A DNA stretch of 64,000 bases, from the NCBI GenBank assembly GCA_029204225.1, contig MU831888.1:1-64000 (forward strand), written 5' to 3'. Position 1 is the first letter of the stretch; each line of letters begins with the position of its first letter. Under the pieces are notes generated by a model. The model saw only the letters and a list, made by a program, of their open reading frames with translations, had not been told where the DNA came from and did no database searches. Below, one piece after another: positions 10,881-22,100 of the stretch. A program made the position numbers and the translations under genes. The DNA is from Diphasiastrum complanatum. Lineage: Eukaryota > Streptophyta > Lycopodiopsida > Lycopodiales > Lycopodiaceae.

Positions 10881-11289
10881 TTTACAATGTCCACATATTT
10901 ACAATGTCCATTGTTATGGCCAAAAAGGCCTAACACATACTCCCCGGCGGGAAAAATCGAGTTCATCTCCCAGCTTTCTTCTGTTGCTTCCTCTTTTTGA
11001 CGTCTTTGCTATTGTGTTCACTCTCACTTTCACTTGATGTATGCATTCCTGAACAATGAGTCACGAATTCACCTCTGCCCCGTGCATCGATCATAATTGG
11101 TTTGTATCTCACCATCATAGGTGATGATATCCAAACCCTTGGTTTTGGTGAGGGGGTGGTCAATCCATATCGCAATGGCTTGAGTAAGAGATTCTGATAA
11201 TCGTTTATGATGCCTAATACCAATCTTGGTGTTCACTTCGTCAACATTAGTTTGTTTAGCCATTTAGTGGTGATTGGTGTGTAGGTTTT
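10881..11289 (-). pseudogene. 3'-position ORF and LTR start of gypsy family, copy Z
   Basis: From 11289 the minus strand encodes KTYTPITTKWLNKLML, one in-frame TGA, then GIINDYQNLLLKPLRYGLTT and the Ser/Lys-rich tail ending KKRKQQKKAGR at 10963. A purine/GC tract and TGTGTTAGGCC, the X-family LTR start, follow at about 10935. It is a short 3' piece of an X/Y-type element joined at both ends to unrelated retroelements. Confidence 0.7.
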
Positions 11290-12594
11290 ATCATGAGCTC
11301 AGACCATCTGGCTTGCCAGCCTCTAAGGTCTGGATGCATACAAAAGTATCTCAAGGTATCATGATCAGTGAATACCTCAAATTCCGATCCATACAGATAA
11401 TGCCTCCATGCCTTTAATGCATGAACTATGGCATACAACTCCTTCTCATGAGTTGGATAATGTTTCTGAGTAGGGTTGAGCTTCTTGCTCTCAAAGGCCA
11501 CAGGCCTACCCTCTTGCATCAGAACAGCTCCCACAACAATGTCACTTGCATCTGTATCTATAACATAGGGCTTTTGAGGGTCTACAATCTTTAGAGTGAT
11601 GCACTCAGCAATAGCTTGCTTCAACTGATCAAAGCTTGCTTGTAGCAGTTCAGTCCACTCACCAAATTTATTCTTTTGAGTAAAATTAGTCAAAGGTGCT
11701 GCAATATAGGAGTATTTCTTAACATATTTTCTATAGAATACTGCCAATCCAAGAAAAGAACGGAGTGCTGTCAAATCAGCTGGCACAGGCCACACAATGA
11801 TCATAGCAACCTTCTTAGGATCTGGCCTTACTCCATCAATAGACACTACATGACCAAGATACTCAATCTCTTTTTTAAACAATTCACTTTTTTTACTATT
11901 GGAAAACAAAGTGTTCTCCCTCAAAGTAGACAACACAGTCCTAAGGTGAGCCATATGCTTGACCTGACCTGCACTGTAAGTCAAAATGTCATCAACAAAG
12001 TTTACGACAAATTTACCCACATACGGTCTGAGCACATCATTCATCATCATCATGAATGTAGCTGGGGCATTAGTCAATCCAAATGGCATCACAAGATACT
12101 CATAGTGACCAAACCGAGTTTTGAAGGCAGTCTTGTGTACATCCTCTTCACGAACTCTAACCTGATGGTATCCACTCTTCAGGTCTATTTTACTGAACAT
12201 AGTGGCACCTGACAAGGCATCAATCAAATCACCTATACGTGGCATAGGATATCGATGTTTAACAGTTATCTTGTTCAAACCTTGATAATCCACACACATA
12301 CGCCATGATCCATCCTTCTTTTCTACAAGAATGATCGAAGAGGCAAAAGGGGAATAACTAGGTCGTATTTGCCCCTTGGGCCAGATAATCATCGACCATC
12401 CGTCTCACTTCCTCTTCCTCCTTAAGACTTATTCTGTAAGGACGTCTATTGACAGGACATGATCCGGGTATTAATTCAATCTTATGTTCAACATTCCTCT
12501 TATGAGGTAAAACAGATGGAAGATCATCTATGAACACATCTGAAAACTTTCTCCTAATCTCTTGATCCAAATTGGCAATAGTACTAGTTTGCAC
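11289..12594 (-). pseudogene. Chromovirus-type reverse transcriptase and RNase H (element N)
   Basis: The main frame (12392-11256) holds WRMCVDYQGLNKITVKHRYP, FSKIDLKSGYHQ, MPFGLTNAPATF and NFVDDILTYS (catalytic FVDD), then RNase H VIDTDASDIVVGAVLMQ and VFTDHDTLRYF. The preceding frame (12594-12358) carries the RT N-terminus (PYRISLKEEEEVRRMVDDYL). One frameshift near 12375 separates them. At about 11289 the domain is cut and the frame continues 11 codons into element Z, so the integrase is lost. The RT core itself is uninterrupted, suggesting moderate age. Confidence 0.88.
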
Positions 12595-12678
12595 ACACTA
12601 CATGCTACTCTGACTAGTATTAGTAGACATATCAAGTAGAAAGCAAACACACATGTACTCACAATGGATCCTATGCAA

Positions 12679-13251
12679 CTATGTAACTGAAACAAGCGGT
12701 CCAAGAGGCACATCGCGCTCACCATGAAGAGAATGCATCACACCATCAAACTGGAACTCATACACATGAGTATCCCAAGTTATGTGTGGCTTCCGCATCG
12801 TGTGCCAACAAATGCCCAACACCATATCAAACCGCGCAAGCCGTGTTATTTCAAAATCCAACTCTTCTGTGTAACTTTGTACAGTTAGTGGAATGCCCAC
12901 AACTCTCTTATCCCAAATCTATGTACCCTTTCCATCAACCATTTCCACTGTGTATAGGTACTGGGATGATTGAGTATTCACACCTAACTTTCGTACCAAA
13001 GTTGAATTCAACACATTATGAGAGGACCCAGTGTCAAATAGAACCTGAACATCTCTACCACACAACTGTCCTCGCATAACAATAAGAGAAGTGTTAGGAA
13101 ATTGATATCCTTGGCAAGCCGATTTTGACAAAAGCGCTAGTGGAGCCGTGTCCACTCTCCTATCCACCGAAACATTCATGAGGCGTGGAACATCTGGATT
13201 GGCTTCCTGCTTGATCTCTTCCACTGTCATAGGGTCATCACCCTGGTTCAT
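12679..13251 (-). pseudogene. Ty3/gypsy aspartic protease region (element N)
   Basis: Frame 13251-12919 contains VQVLFDTGSSHNVL, the retropepsin active site in the DTGSS form, in contrast to the DGG form of G1, Y and H. Frame 12900-12679 continues the fold with FDMVLGICWH. A frame break near 12910 separates the halves. This protease matures Gag-Pol in intact elements. Confidence 0.8.
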
Positions 13252-13278
13252 CCACCTGAAGATTATATGTGGTCCGCA

Positions 13279-13725
13279 TCAAGTTTCGTATAAATTCCTT
13301 CCACCTATGTTGTCCCAAACATCCAAAATAGAGGTTCTCCCTCTTTGCACGTTCTGGGTCCTGAGGTGACAACATTGAAGGATGCTAACCCTTTTGGGCA
13401 TTGGGCTGCCCATACAACCATTTGCCTTTTGGAGCCCCTGCATCCTTCTTCCTTTGGTCACCCCGAGCTTGCCACTGATTGGTTTGACCTTCAAACTTTC
13501 TCTTTTTGTTTCATTTGCCCTTGCGTTCCCAAGGTTGCTGACCACTTGTACCAGGTACCGCAACAGGATCTGGGCCTTTTTTCCCATCTTCATAATACAA
13601 AGCCATCTGGATGGCTCCCCGCAAATCATGAGATTTGCTCCTTCTGACAAAAGGGCGAATACTCTCTCGAAGTCCCTCCACAAAGTGAAATATTTGCACA
13701 TAGACTCTTCTTCTCCAAAAACCAG
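13279..13725 (-). pseudogene. Ty3/gypsy gag remnant (element N)
   Basis: Minus frame 13699-13511 reads FVEGLRESIRPFVRRSKSHD then GAIQMALYYEDGKK, a typical end of the gypsy capsid domain. Downstream frames are scrambled and the zinc knuckle is not clear. Gag upstream of 13725 is missing: the sequence jumps to the leader. The 247-aa plus-strand frame across this region is an antisense artefact. Confidence 0.7.
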
Positions 13726-14084
13726 CAAACTAGGGTTTCAAACTGACAATTGGCAAAAAACTATGGATGATCACCGAATCAGAAGGCGAAAAGCCTTACC
13801 CTACCAGCAACCTACCACAAGAAGCTTATTGCAACTGACAGATCTGAAATATACTAAGTATCGAAGAAGTTACAAACATATTTACAAATCCTATGTGGGC
13901 TGGGTTTTCACAAAAGTGAAGAGAATAATCAAGCCGCATAGTAGAAAATTCTCAAGGGCTCCCAGAAGATCAACAATCCACCATAGGGCTTCAATCTGCT
14001 ATCTTATGGGCTCCAAATCTACCAATATATCACCTACAGTAGGGACTAAAGATGCCAAATTCCACACAAGTCTTGAAAGTAACT

Positions 14085-14096
14085 GCTCTGATACCA
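14085..14096 (-). other. Primer-binding site, initiator tRNA-Met type (element N)
   Basis: Minus strand TGGTATCAGAGC, two bases downstream of the LTR end at 14099. The leader between it and the gag remnant (13726-14084) has no gene. Confidence 0.85.
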
Positions 14097-14098
14097 AA

Positions 14099-14653
14099 TG
14101 TTGCACACAAGCTCACAAACCCTAAGTAAATACACAGAATTACCTAGCAAATCCGTCACTTTATTAATCTCAAGCAAAGTACATAGATCAACAAGCAAAC
14201 ATGAGAGCTCTGTTGCAAGTCTCCTTCCAATCATAGTTGCATAGGAATACCATAATCATAGTGAGGAATGCCTGACAAGGCTCACTCTATATCCCCTCAA
14301 GCACCCCTTGACCCTGACAGATCCTAACGTCGACACATGGCAAACTCCATGCACAGCCGACACTTGCCACTTGGCAATACCCTGACACATAGGCAAGCTA
14401 GTAGGTGGATAGTCTGACACATGTCACTCATGCATTGGACCAAGTGTCCCAATGAGCATATGACACATGTCTTGTTGACTTGTCCATTGACCATCTGACA
14501 AGTGTCACTCATGCATTGGACCAAGTGTCCCAGTGAGCATGTGACACATGTCATGTTGACCAGTCAACCCTTTATACTTTTTAGGAGGTCAGTCCAACAG
14601 ACTCTCATGAGACCCAGTGCCCCCTTGGCCATCTCGTATTTAGTCACTATAAC
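14099..14653 (-). repeat. 5' LTR of chromovirus element N
   Basis: Bounded by TGTT (minus start TGTTATAGTGAC at 14653) and AACA (minus end GTGTGCAACA at 14099), 555 bp, with the primer site beside it. It contains two direct copies of a unit of about 80 bp (starting at 14431 and 14512, with GACACATGTC and GGACCAAGTGTCCCA cores). The outer boundary rests only on the TG...CA rule and is less certain. Confidence 0.6.
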
Positions 14654-15845
14654 AAATATTTACATTGCAATTTACAAAATTTAATAATTACAATTACCAT
14701 ACATTGGGCAAAGGGTTTCAAAGTACATGTGAATATTTTAGTCTTGGAATGGATGTCAATGAGGTTGATTCTTTACAATTAATTCTTGTTCATGCCTAAT
14801 CACTGCTTATACGACATCTCATCTACAAAGCAAGATATTCAACTAGCATGAATAAACATTATGATTTTTCCATGTTCATTTGACATTACACCCTAATAAT
14901 TCCTCAACTTTTCGCATACAGAGCGCAACTATTGCCTTTCTGTCCATAGTGCATTGCTTTGGCATATAGACCGTAATCACTGTCTTTCAATTCGCTCCTG
15001 CTTTGGTATCCACCGTAATAAGACCGCTTCTAGATTGCAATCATTTCCTTTGCGGTTGCCTTTGGTTCATCCAACTTCATCTCAAACCGTAATAGACTGT
15101 AACGATTGACTTGGGGTTGCCTTTGGTCTTCTTTCATCCAAAATTGCAACTCGCTACTTGGTGGTTGCCTTTGGTCTGTGTATGTGTGTGTGTGTTTTGA
15201 TTAAGATTAGTAGTAGATGACTAGATAGTGTTTGATGGTAATTGTATGTTTGAATTTGCTTATAATAATGGTTTAATTGTGTAATATAATGTTGTTTTTT
15301 AATTGCTTGTGCATGTGACAAAAATATTCAAAACAAAGAGAGCAAGTGTTTAAAGAGCGAGAAATTGCACATTTGCACTTAAGCTTTGAGTGAAGTTTCG
15401 AGTGAGTTTACTGGTGAGTTTGTGTTGATTCAATTTGTTTTATTAATAAAATACATTATCTAAAATAGTAAGAAAATAAATGTAATTCATAATTTTCATT
15501 TTGTTCAAAGCAATGTCGTATTTTATCACATACACTAGCAATTAATTAATATGCAAAGGTGAAATGTAGATAATTAAAATCCCCAAATCTAGGAAGGTGT
15601 GTAATGCCAATCATGTGATCTCAATCCTAGGAAGGTGTGGTATGCCAATCATGTGATTTCAATCCACTTAATTTACCATCTTTGGTAAATGACTTGCATA
15701 AAGAATGTGCATAGCATGTTGGAGTTCTCATTTTTTTTATGACATGTTTAACATATGAGAGTTGCTCTTTTGTTAGAATCCACGGCACACTAGGTAGAAT
15801 CCTATCTCTAGTGCGTTGGTAATTTAGAACGTGGTTTACTCCCAC
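14654..15845. other. Intergenic stretch without a recognised gene
   Basis: AT-rich. 14930-15180 contains a loose repetition of GTTGCCTTTGGT and CGCAACT/ACCGTAAT words. 15588-15665 is a two-copy tandem repeat of about 39 bp (unit core AGGAAGGTGTG...CCAATCATGTGA). No coding signal seen. Confidence 0.5.
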
Positions 15846-17020
15846 CATGGGTTGACACTAGTTTTAATGATCAAAATCCGAGGTTAAACCAACAACCGAA
15901 TCAAGGAGGAGTACATATTTCAGATCATCAAGCTCTTGTGCAGCTGGTGACGGTTGAGGACACATTACTGACAGATGTGCAAGTCGTTACTCGACACAAG
16001 AACAAAGGAAAGGCAGTAAGGCAAGAGGCTTATAATGAGGAAGCAGGTCCGAGTACAAGTCGGGTATCTAATACAGATGTGGGTCAGATGGCCAAAGTCA
16101 CTCAAGAGGTGTTGACTTAGTTGCATTAGTCACAAGGACCAAATTCCTCTCGGGAATTAGTCAATGTCATGTCTAATCAGATAGCTAACTTTGTTAGCAA
16201 TTATAAATTCTAGGTTACGGTTGGGAAATTGATTCAGATTGCACCCTACTTGGTGGAGTCCATTCTTGCCAAGTTACCAAGATGTAAGCTACCAGAAGGT
16301 TTACCTTTAGTGGTGGTGCATACTATTGTGCAATCTACGGAAGAGGGTTTTGTTTCTATGTTGGAAATTACTATCCAAGGTGTAGACATTTGGGGCATCC
16401 AAATTGATGGCGGAGTAGGAATTAATATCATGTCTGAAGATACGTACAAGAGATTGCATAATATACCTTTAGAAAGAGCCAATTAGTCATCTGTATGGCT
16501 AATCATACAAGGGATTTTGCTAGTAGGCGAAATTCGAAAGGTACTGATTAAAATTAAAGGGGTGGAATTTTTGTGGAATTTTGTTGTGTTACGATTACCG
16601 CAAGGGATGGATGTGAATCTGGTGTTGTTGGAAAGGCCTCGGCTAAGAGCCGTGAAGGCGGTGCATGATTGGACAATGGGTGTGGTAATGATTCATGCTG
16701 AAGGAAAAAAGATTCAATTGCAAACACACCATGGACACATTGATTCAGCGCTACGACCGGTAGGTGTGGAAACGGTTGAAAAATTGTTATTTCAACCAAT
16801 GATGGAGGAAATTGAAGAAGATTTACACTTGACAAGTCTTTTCCCAGACTACATACTGGTGGGAGAGACTCATTTATCTACGGTCAATAATTTATTTGTT
16901 GTTGAAGGAGTTGAGGCTGGTTCAAGAGAATCAATGCAGAAAGACGAACAAGTACTAGCAGAGGATCCAAATAGGGATCAGTATCCACAGAGTTTCTCTG
17001 AGATTATTGAAGAGTCCTGA
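15846..17020 (+). pseudogene. Ty3/gypsy gag end and protease (element Y)
   Basis: Plus frames read a linker ending GPSTSRVSNTDVGQMAK, then protease VDIWGIQIDGGVGINIMSED (16229-16486). After a stop and shift comes the protease C-terminal half and the linker to RT (16517-17020, with RLPQGMDVNLVLLERPRLR, where LLGRPW is expected). The G of LLGRPW is changed to E, and stops divide the frame. Most of gag and the 5' LTR are absent, so Y is 5'-truncated at about 15846. Confidence 0.7.
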
Positions 17021-17990
17021 ACATTGAAGGAGGAGCCTGCGCGGTTGCATCCTACTCAGATTTCCAGGGAATAACTGATAAAGATTAATCTAGGGATAGA
17101 AGACAACCCAAAGTACATATTAATTGGTGCTAATAGCGATCCCAAGTTCGGTGGTATTTGCACGGTCCTATGATAAACTACGAGGCATACCAAAGGAAAG
17201 CTATCAGCACACCATTGATGTCACTATTGATGCACAACCTGTACTCAAGTAGCAATATAGGATGAATCCAAAACATGCAGAACGAGTTAGAGCTGAAATT
17301 GAGAAACTTGTAAAAGTTGGATTTATATACGCTATTGACTACATGCCGTGGCTGAGTCCTATTGTGATTGTTCCAAAGAAAAACAATAATTTATGAGTTT
17401 GTGTAGATTACCTTAATCTCAATTCGTTTACGATAAAGGATCATTTTCCATTGCCGTTAACAGAGCAAATCTTGGATGAGGTCGTGGGACATAAGCTGTA
17501 TAGTTTTCTTGTGGATGTAGTGGATATAACCAAATACAAATTGCTAAGAAAGACATGGAGAAAACAATCTTTATTACAGAATGGGGTGCATATGCTTACA
17601 AGGTAATGCCATTCGGGTTGAAGAATTAGCCAGGAGCTTTTCAAAAAGTGATGACAAAGGCATTTTATGACTATCTAGATAGATTTATGAAAATTTTCTT
17701 GGATGATTTTTGTTTGTACAGTGATGTGGATGATCATCTAGCATACTTGGAGAAGTGTTTTCAGAGATGCTATGAATTTGGGATTGGTTTGAATCCAGAT
17801 AAATGCACTTTCTGTGTGCGACGCACAGTTCTGCTAGGAAAGATCATCTCAAAAGAAGGTCTGTCAATTGATCCGGCAAAATAGAGGTCATCAAGAACAT
17901 GCGGGTTCCAAAGACAGCGAAAGAGATGCAGACTTTCTTACGCATGACGAGAGACCATCGCCGATATATTTATGCATATGTGGAAAGGAC
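17021..17990 (+). pseudogene. Ty3/gypsy reverse transcriptase (element Y)
   Basis: Recognisable blocks in order: PIVIVPKKNNNL then a stop, VCVDYLNLNSFTIKDHFPLP, a damaged fingers/palm region (17500-17640), KIFLDDFCLYSDVDDHLAYL (17648-17884) with the catalytic LDD, and PDKCTFCVRRTVLLGKIISK. Several stops and frameshifts are present. The thumb segment (17899 on, FLRMTRDHRRY) is diverged. It is the plus-strand counterpart of 6739-6895. Confidence 0.85.
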
Positions 17991-18460
17991 TTACATTCTA
18001 TATAAAGTTCTGAAGAAGGGGGTAGTATACAAAATCACTATTCGGTGGTATAAGGCATTATGGGATTTTATCGATGCCTTGGTGAATGCCCCAATTTTGC
18101 GGCCACCAGATTGGAGCAAGTCGTTTCATGTTCATGCAGATGCATCTCAAACGACGGTGGGCTATGTGATCACCCGGTTTGTTATGCAAGTAAGATGCTC
18201 ACACCTGCAGAAAAGAACTATTCAACTACGGAGAGAGAGGCGCTAAGTTTGATTTTTGCTCTTCGCAAGTTTCGACATTTTCAGTTGGATAATAGATTCG
18301 TCATCTACATGGATCATCAACCTTTACTATATTTAATTCATAAACTAGCAATTGTTGGTAGGATTGCAAGATGGATGATTCTATTCCAGGAGTTTGAATT
18401 TGATATTCGGATCCGACCAGACAGTACATACGATCGTAGATCAATTGTCTCACATTGAGA
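17991..18460 (+). pseudogene. Ty3/gypsy RNase H (element Y)
   Basis: Two overlapping frames carry PPDWSKSFHVHADASQT and YASKMLTPAEKNYSTTEREA, then VIYMDHQPLLYL and ARWMILFQEFEFDIRIRPD. The frame changes near 18180-18240, as in X. Confidence 0.8.
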
Positions 18461-18599
18461 TGAGGGATACCGAGGAGGGGATTGATGAAATGCCAGATGC
18501 TCAGTTGTTTAGCTCGGAGACATTATATGAGTCCTGACATGGTGATTTAAATAGTTTTTTAACTCATGGAATGTTTTTGGGACGTTTTAAGAAATCTCA

Positions 18600-19310
18600 A
18601 TGGTGCCAATTGATTTGGTGATCGCGTGACTTTCAAGTAATTGAAGGTTAGTTGTATAAACACAGTCATGATCAAGTGTTAAGACGATGTGTCCAGTTGC
18701 AAGATATAGGCTATTATTGATGAAACTCATTCGGGGTCCGCGGGTGGACACTTCCACACCGAAATAACCGTGTGTAAGATTTTGCAGGCAGGGCCAAGGT
18801 TGCAGAAAGATACTACGACATTCTGTCATAGTTGCGATGTTTGTGGACGACAAGGGCGGCCGGTTCCCATGATGGATTATCCATTGGTACCACTACAGCC
18901 AATAGAGCCGTTTCAGCGATGGGGGTTGGATTTCATTGGTAAAACTAACCCGGCTTTGGCAAATGGGCACAAATATATTGACGTAGGAATTGATTACCCT
19001 ACGAAGTGGGCAGAAGCGAAAGCCTTGCAGGACAATGCCGCAAAATCCACTGCCAAATTCATATTTAATAATATTTTAACTCAATTTGGATGTCCATTAG
19101 AGATTGTGTCTGATAGAGGTCCACATTTTGTGAATAATACTTTGAAGGAGATTGGCATATTTGTTCCAAATTAATGTCAAGATGTCAACTTCTTACTATC
19201 CGCATGGTAATGGTCAAGCTGAGGCTACCAATAAAACTTTGAAGGCTATTATAGCAAAACAGGTGTTGAAAAAAGGAGGTTCATGGCATGAATTTTTGGA
19301 GTATATAAAT
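18600..19310 (+). pseudogene. Ty3/gypsy integrase (element Y), C-terminus deleted
   Basis: The frame at 18770-19174 gives FCHSCDVCGRQGR (zinc finger end), WGLDFIGKTNPA (first catalytic D), EIVSDRGPHFVNNTL (second D); the overlapping frame 19152-19487 gives SYYPHGNGQAEATNKTL (catalytic E). All three acidic residues are present, although on two frames. After GGSWHEFL at about 19300 the homology to X stops; the GPY/F-like C-terminal block found in X is missing, an internal deletion. Confidence 0.82.
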
Positions 19311-19381
19311 TTGATAAAGGCTCATTTTAGAGGACCACTAGATAGTTGGACTGTGATTAAAAATCATCTTGTTATAGAGAT

Positions 19382-19750
19382 ATGGCTGAGAACAACATAC
19401 AAAGAAGGCCACAACGACGTCAGGAGGATGCTCCAATGGTTGAGACAGAAACATGGGATACCCGTGAATTTTCAAGCACTGTTATAGCTAAGGCAATAGT
19501 GAATAACTGAAATGGCAAGGCATATGCTTGCAGACCAACAATTGCAATATCAATCGGTGACAACACAACCATTACAAAGCCAATAGCTAGAGAGGCAGCT
19601 AGACAAAAATCAGTTAGGAGGATTCGAGTGCTGGAACATCGATTCCCAGATTCTTGGCGTGCCTATTTTGTTTTGGATATGTATAGGTATACTTGTCTTC
19701 AATGGGCTGCTGACTATAATAAGCAGATGGAAGATCAAAGTGTGAAGTAA
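19382..19750 (+). pseudogene. Accessory 3' ORF A of element Y
   Basis: A 123-codon frame starting MAENNIQRRPQRRQEDAPMV and ending DYNKQMEDQSVK, with a single in-frame TGA near 19508. The N-terminal half is Arg/Gln-rich, the C-terminal half contains RVLEHRFPDSWRAYFVLDMY. It starts after the integrase and is separate from the later 3' ORF. No homologue known to me. The stop may be a point lesion. Confidence 0.4.
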
Positions 19751-20387
19751 TTAATAAGTACTGGGCTATGGAAAATTTTGTACATCAATTTCGATTATAG
19801 TGGAATATGAGAAAATGGTGTATACTTGATTGACTGTGGTGTGTGTAGGCATATATACATTTGGATTGCTTTATAAAATGAGTAATCATTAACAATTATA
19901 TGAATTAAGTTTCTAGGAAGTGTGGAAGCACTAAATATCATTACATGTGAACATAATACAAAATATGGTTCATACCAGTTCTATTGTGGCAGGATGTTAC
20001 AAACGCTTGTGTCAAGTGATTTTGGATAGGATTGTATGATAATTTTTATAAAGGGTACTTGGAAAATGCTATGTATATACGATTTCATTATAGTTTAGCA
20101 ACTAGACTAACCGTAGCGCATAAGTTGAGATTATATTACGGGTTGTGTACATATCTTGCGATGTTACGATGACAATGTTATGGTCCCTTTAGTTTGGAAC
20201 ATATATGATGGTGAACGGCTGACTGATTACATCCATACAAAGTGATGACACCAAGGTCCAGTCAGAGGACTACGAATTTTGGCAGGTTTCGGATTTGAAG
20301 GCACAGGCAATATTGGCATGGGCGGTTTTACAGGGCAAAATGAAGGTAAACAATTCTGACGAGATTGAAATGTTAACATGAAGTTCT
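19751..20387 (+). other. Non-coding part of element Y
   Basis: AT-rich stretch between the two accessory ORFs with no sustained frame. A weak open run just before 20388 (FWQVSDLKAQAILAWAVLQG, 20280-20340) suggests the next ORF once began earlier. Confidence 0.4.
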
Positions 20388-21063
20388 ATGTTTTTTGTGA
20401 CGGAATATTTGTATGAAACAGAGCAAAGTTTCAAGGCACACAATGATGTACATTATAGTACCATTCAAAGACAGGCCAAGTTTAAACCTTGGCTGGTCGG
20501 AGAATGTCGGAATTTTGCCTTATACACAGTGATAGTGAAACATGTGGATGATTCATATCCACTATTATGGAGGATATATTGTTGTTGGGAGGAGGATTTT
20601 CAGCAGCGAGTAAAGCAGACCGAAGGTTGCATCACTGAAAGAAAGGCCAACAAGGGAACCCAGTGAACCGTAGCATACGAGACCTTAGAGTTTCATCATT
20701 TTAGTGACGAATCAAATGCAGGAGCTATTCTTGAATAAAACCTACACACCAATCACCACTGAATGGCTGAATAAACTAATGTTGACGAAGCAAACACCAA
20801 GATTGGTATCAGGCATCATAAATAATTATCAGAATCTCTTACTCAAGCCATTGCGGTATGGATTGACCACCCCCTCATCAAAACCAAGGGTCTGGATATC
20901 ACCACCTATGATGGCGAGATACAAACCAATTACGATCGACGCAGAGGGCAGAGGTGCATCCGTGACTCATTGTTCAGGAATGCATACATCAAGTGAAAGT
21001 GAGAGTGAACACAATAGCAAAGACGTCAAAAAGAGGAAGCAACAGAAGAAAGCTGGGAGATGA
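20388..21063 (+). pseudogene. 3'-position ORF of gypsy family X/Y/Z, copy Y (fullest copy)
   Basis: Two in-phase parts. 20388-20666 contains KFKPWLVGECRNFALYTVIV and WRIYCCWEEDFQQRVKQTEG and ends with TGA. 20716-21063 starts MQELFLNKTYTPITTEW and ends with a Ser/Glu then Lys/Arg-rich tail. X has the same TGA between the halves. Y has also lost about 8 bp just before the second part, compared with X. The basic, serine-rich tail could be a nuclear-localisation or nucleic-acid-binding segment (inference). Conservation in X, Y and Z shows that it belongs to the element rather than being captured locally. Confidence 0.6.
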
Positions 21064-21088
21064 ACTCGATTTTTCACGCCGAGGAATA

Positions 21089-21924
21089 TGTGATAGGCCT
21101 TTTTGGCCATAACAATGGACATTGTAAATATGTGGTTGTTAATGTAAGTGTAGGATTGTTGGTTATGTAAAGATGTAATTATGTTGTAATGTCTTGATGT
21201 TAGGAGACGTCATGGTAGGACATTTATGAAGTTAAAGTTGATAGGTTAGTTAACATTTAGTTGTATTCGGGAGGAACCCGAACAATTCCTAAGTGACCAC
21301 AAGGTCATCAATTGTGGTTTCCATGTGGTCTCTATGCGAAGCTGAACCGACCACTTGTGGTCATTACGAAGGGCTACGATACTAGATTGCAGTATCCTCA
21401 CAAAAGTATAATTAGGACATTTGGAGCCAAATTGGGGGCTTTTGGATTTTACACTTTTGCAATGTTGACTATGTTTGCTAGTCAGTCTATAACTTTAGGT
21501 GTTTTGCACTAAACTCTGGAATGCAATTGAGCAGTGTTATTTCCTTGTATCTACATATTGTTGTGATGGTTAGTTCTGAGTTCTATAATAGCGATGTTCT
21601 GTTAATTGGTCATGAGAAATATCTTCGATTCTTGTCAAGATATCCGAGTTGTAGTTACTTGGTTTTGACATATTATTATCATGAGAAATATCTTCAATTC
21701 ATGTCATGATATTTGAGTTATAGTTATTTGATCTTGTCATATTGTAGTCAGCGGATCTGTTTTCGACATCTTCTGATCTTATCGACGTTGTTTGGATGCT
21801 ACCCCTTTTTGAACCACAAGGATGGATCGACATTTTCTTGATGTTGTTCCTATTTGGACATTTAGAATAATACGTAAAGCACTCACTTAATGGTTCCCCA
21901 ACATATTTCTATGGGGTATCCACA
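21089..21924 (+). repeat. 3' LTR of element Y (end uncertain)
   Basis: Starts TGTGATAGGCC directly after the 3' ORF and a GAGGAATA tract. Homologous to 3861-3266, but with a deletion near 21463 that removes the segment seen at 3432-3320. Continues past the 47-bp unit to a possible end TATCCACA at 21924, which would give TGTG...CACA ends. No second LTR is available to confirm the end. Confidence 0.5.
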
Positions 21925-22100
21925 GATTAATCTTGTTTTTCACTAACAGCTAGGATAGATAGTCCAAGAAACAACGATCGATCAACCAAGTTGGACCAGC
22001 TTGTTGGGACAATCCTCATATTATAACTAAGTCATTAATTTAAATCTTGTGATAACTTAGGCCTAACAAAAATTTATCACAACGATTCTATTTATGTTTG

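Noticed and set aside
11676-12212. 178-codon plus-strand frame
   Set aside because: Antisense shadow of the reverse transcriptase at 12392-11256.
13382-14125. 247-codon plus-strand frame
   Set aside because: Antisense to the gag and leader of chromovirus N; no domain.
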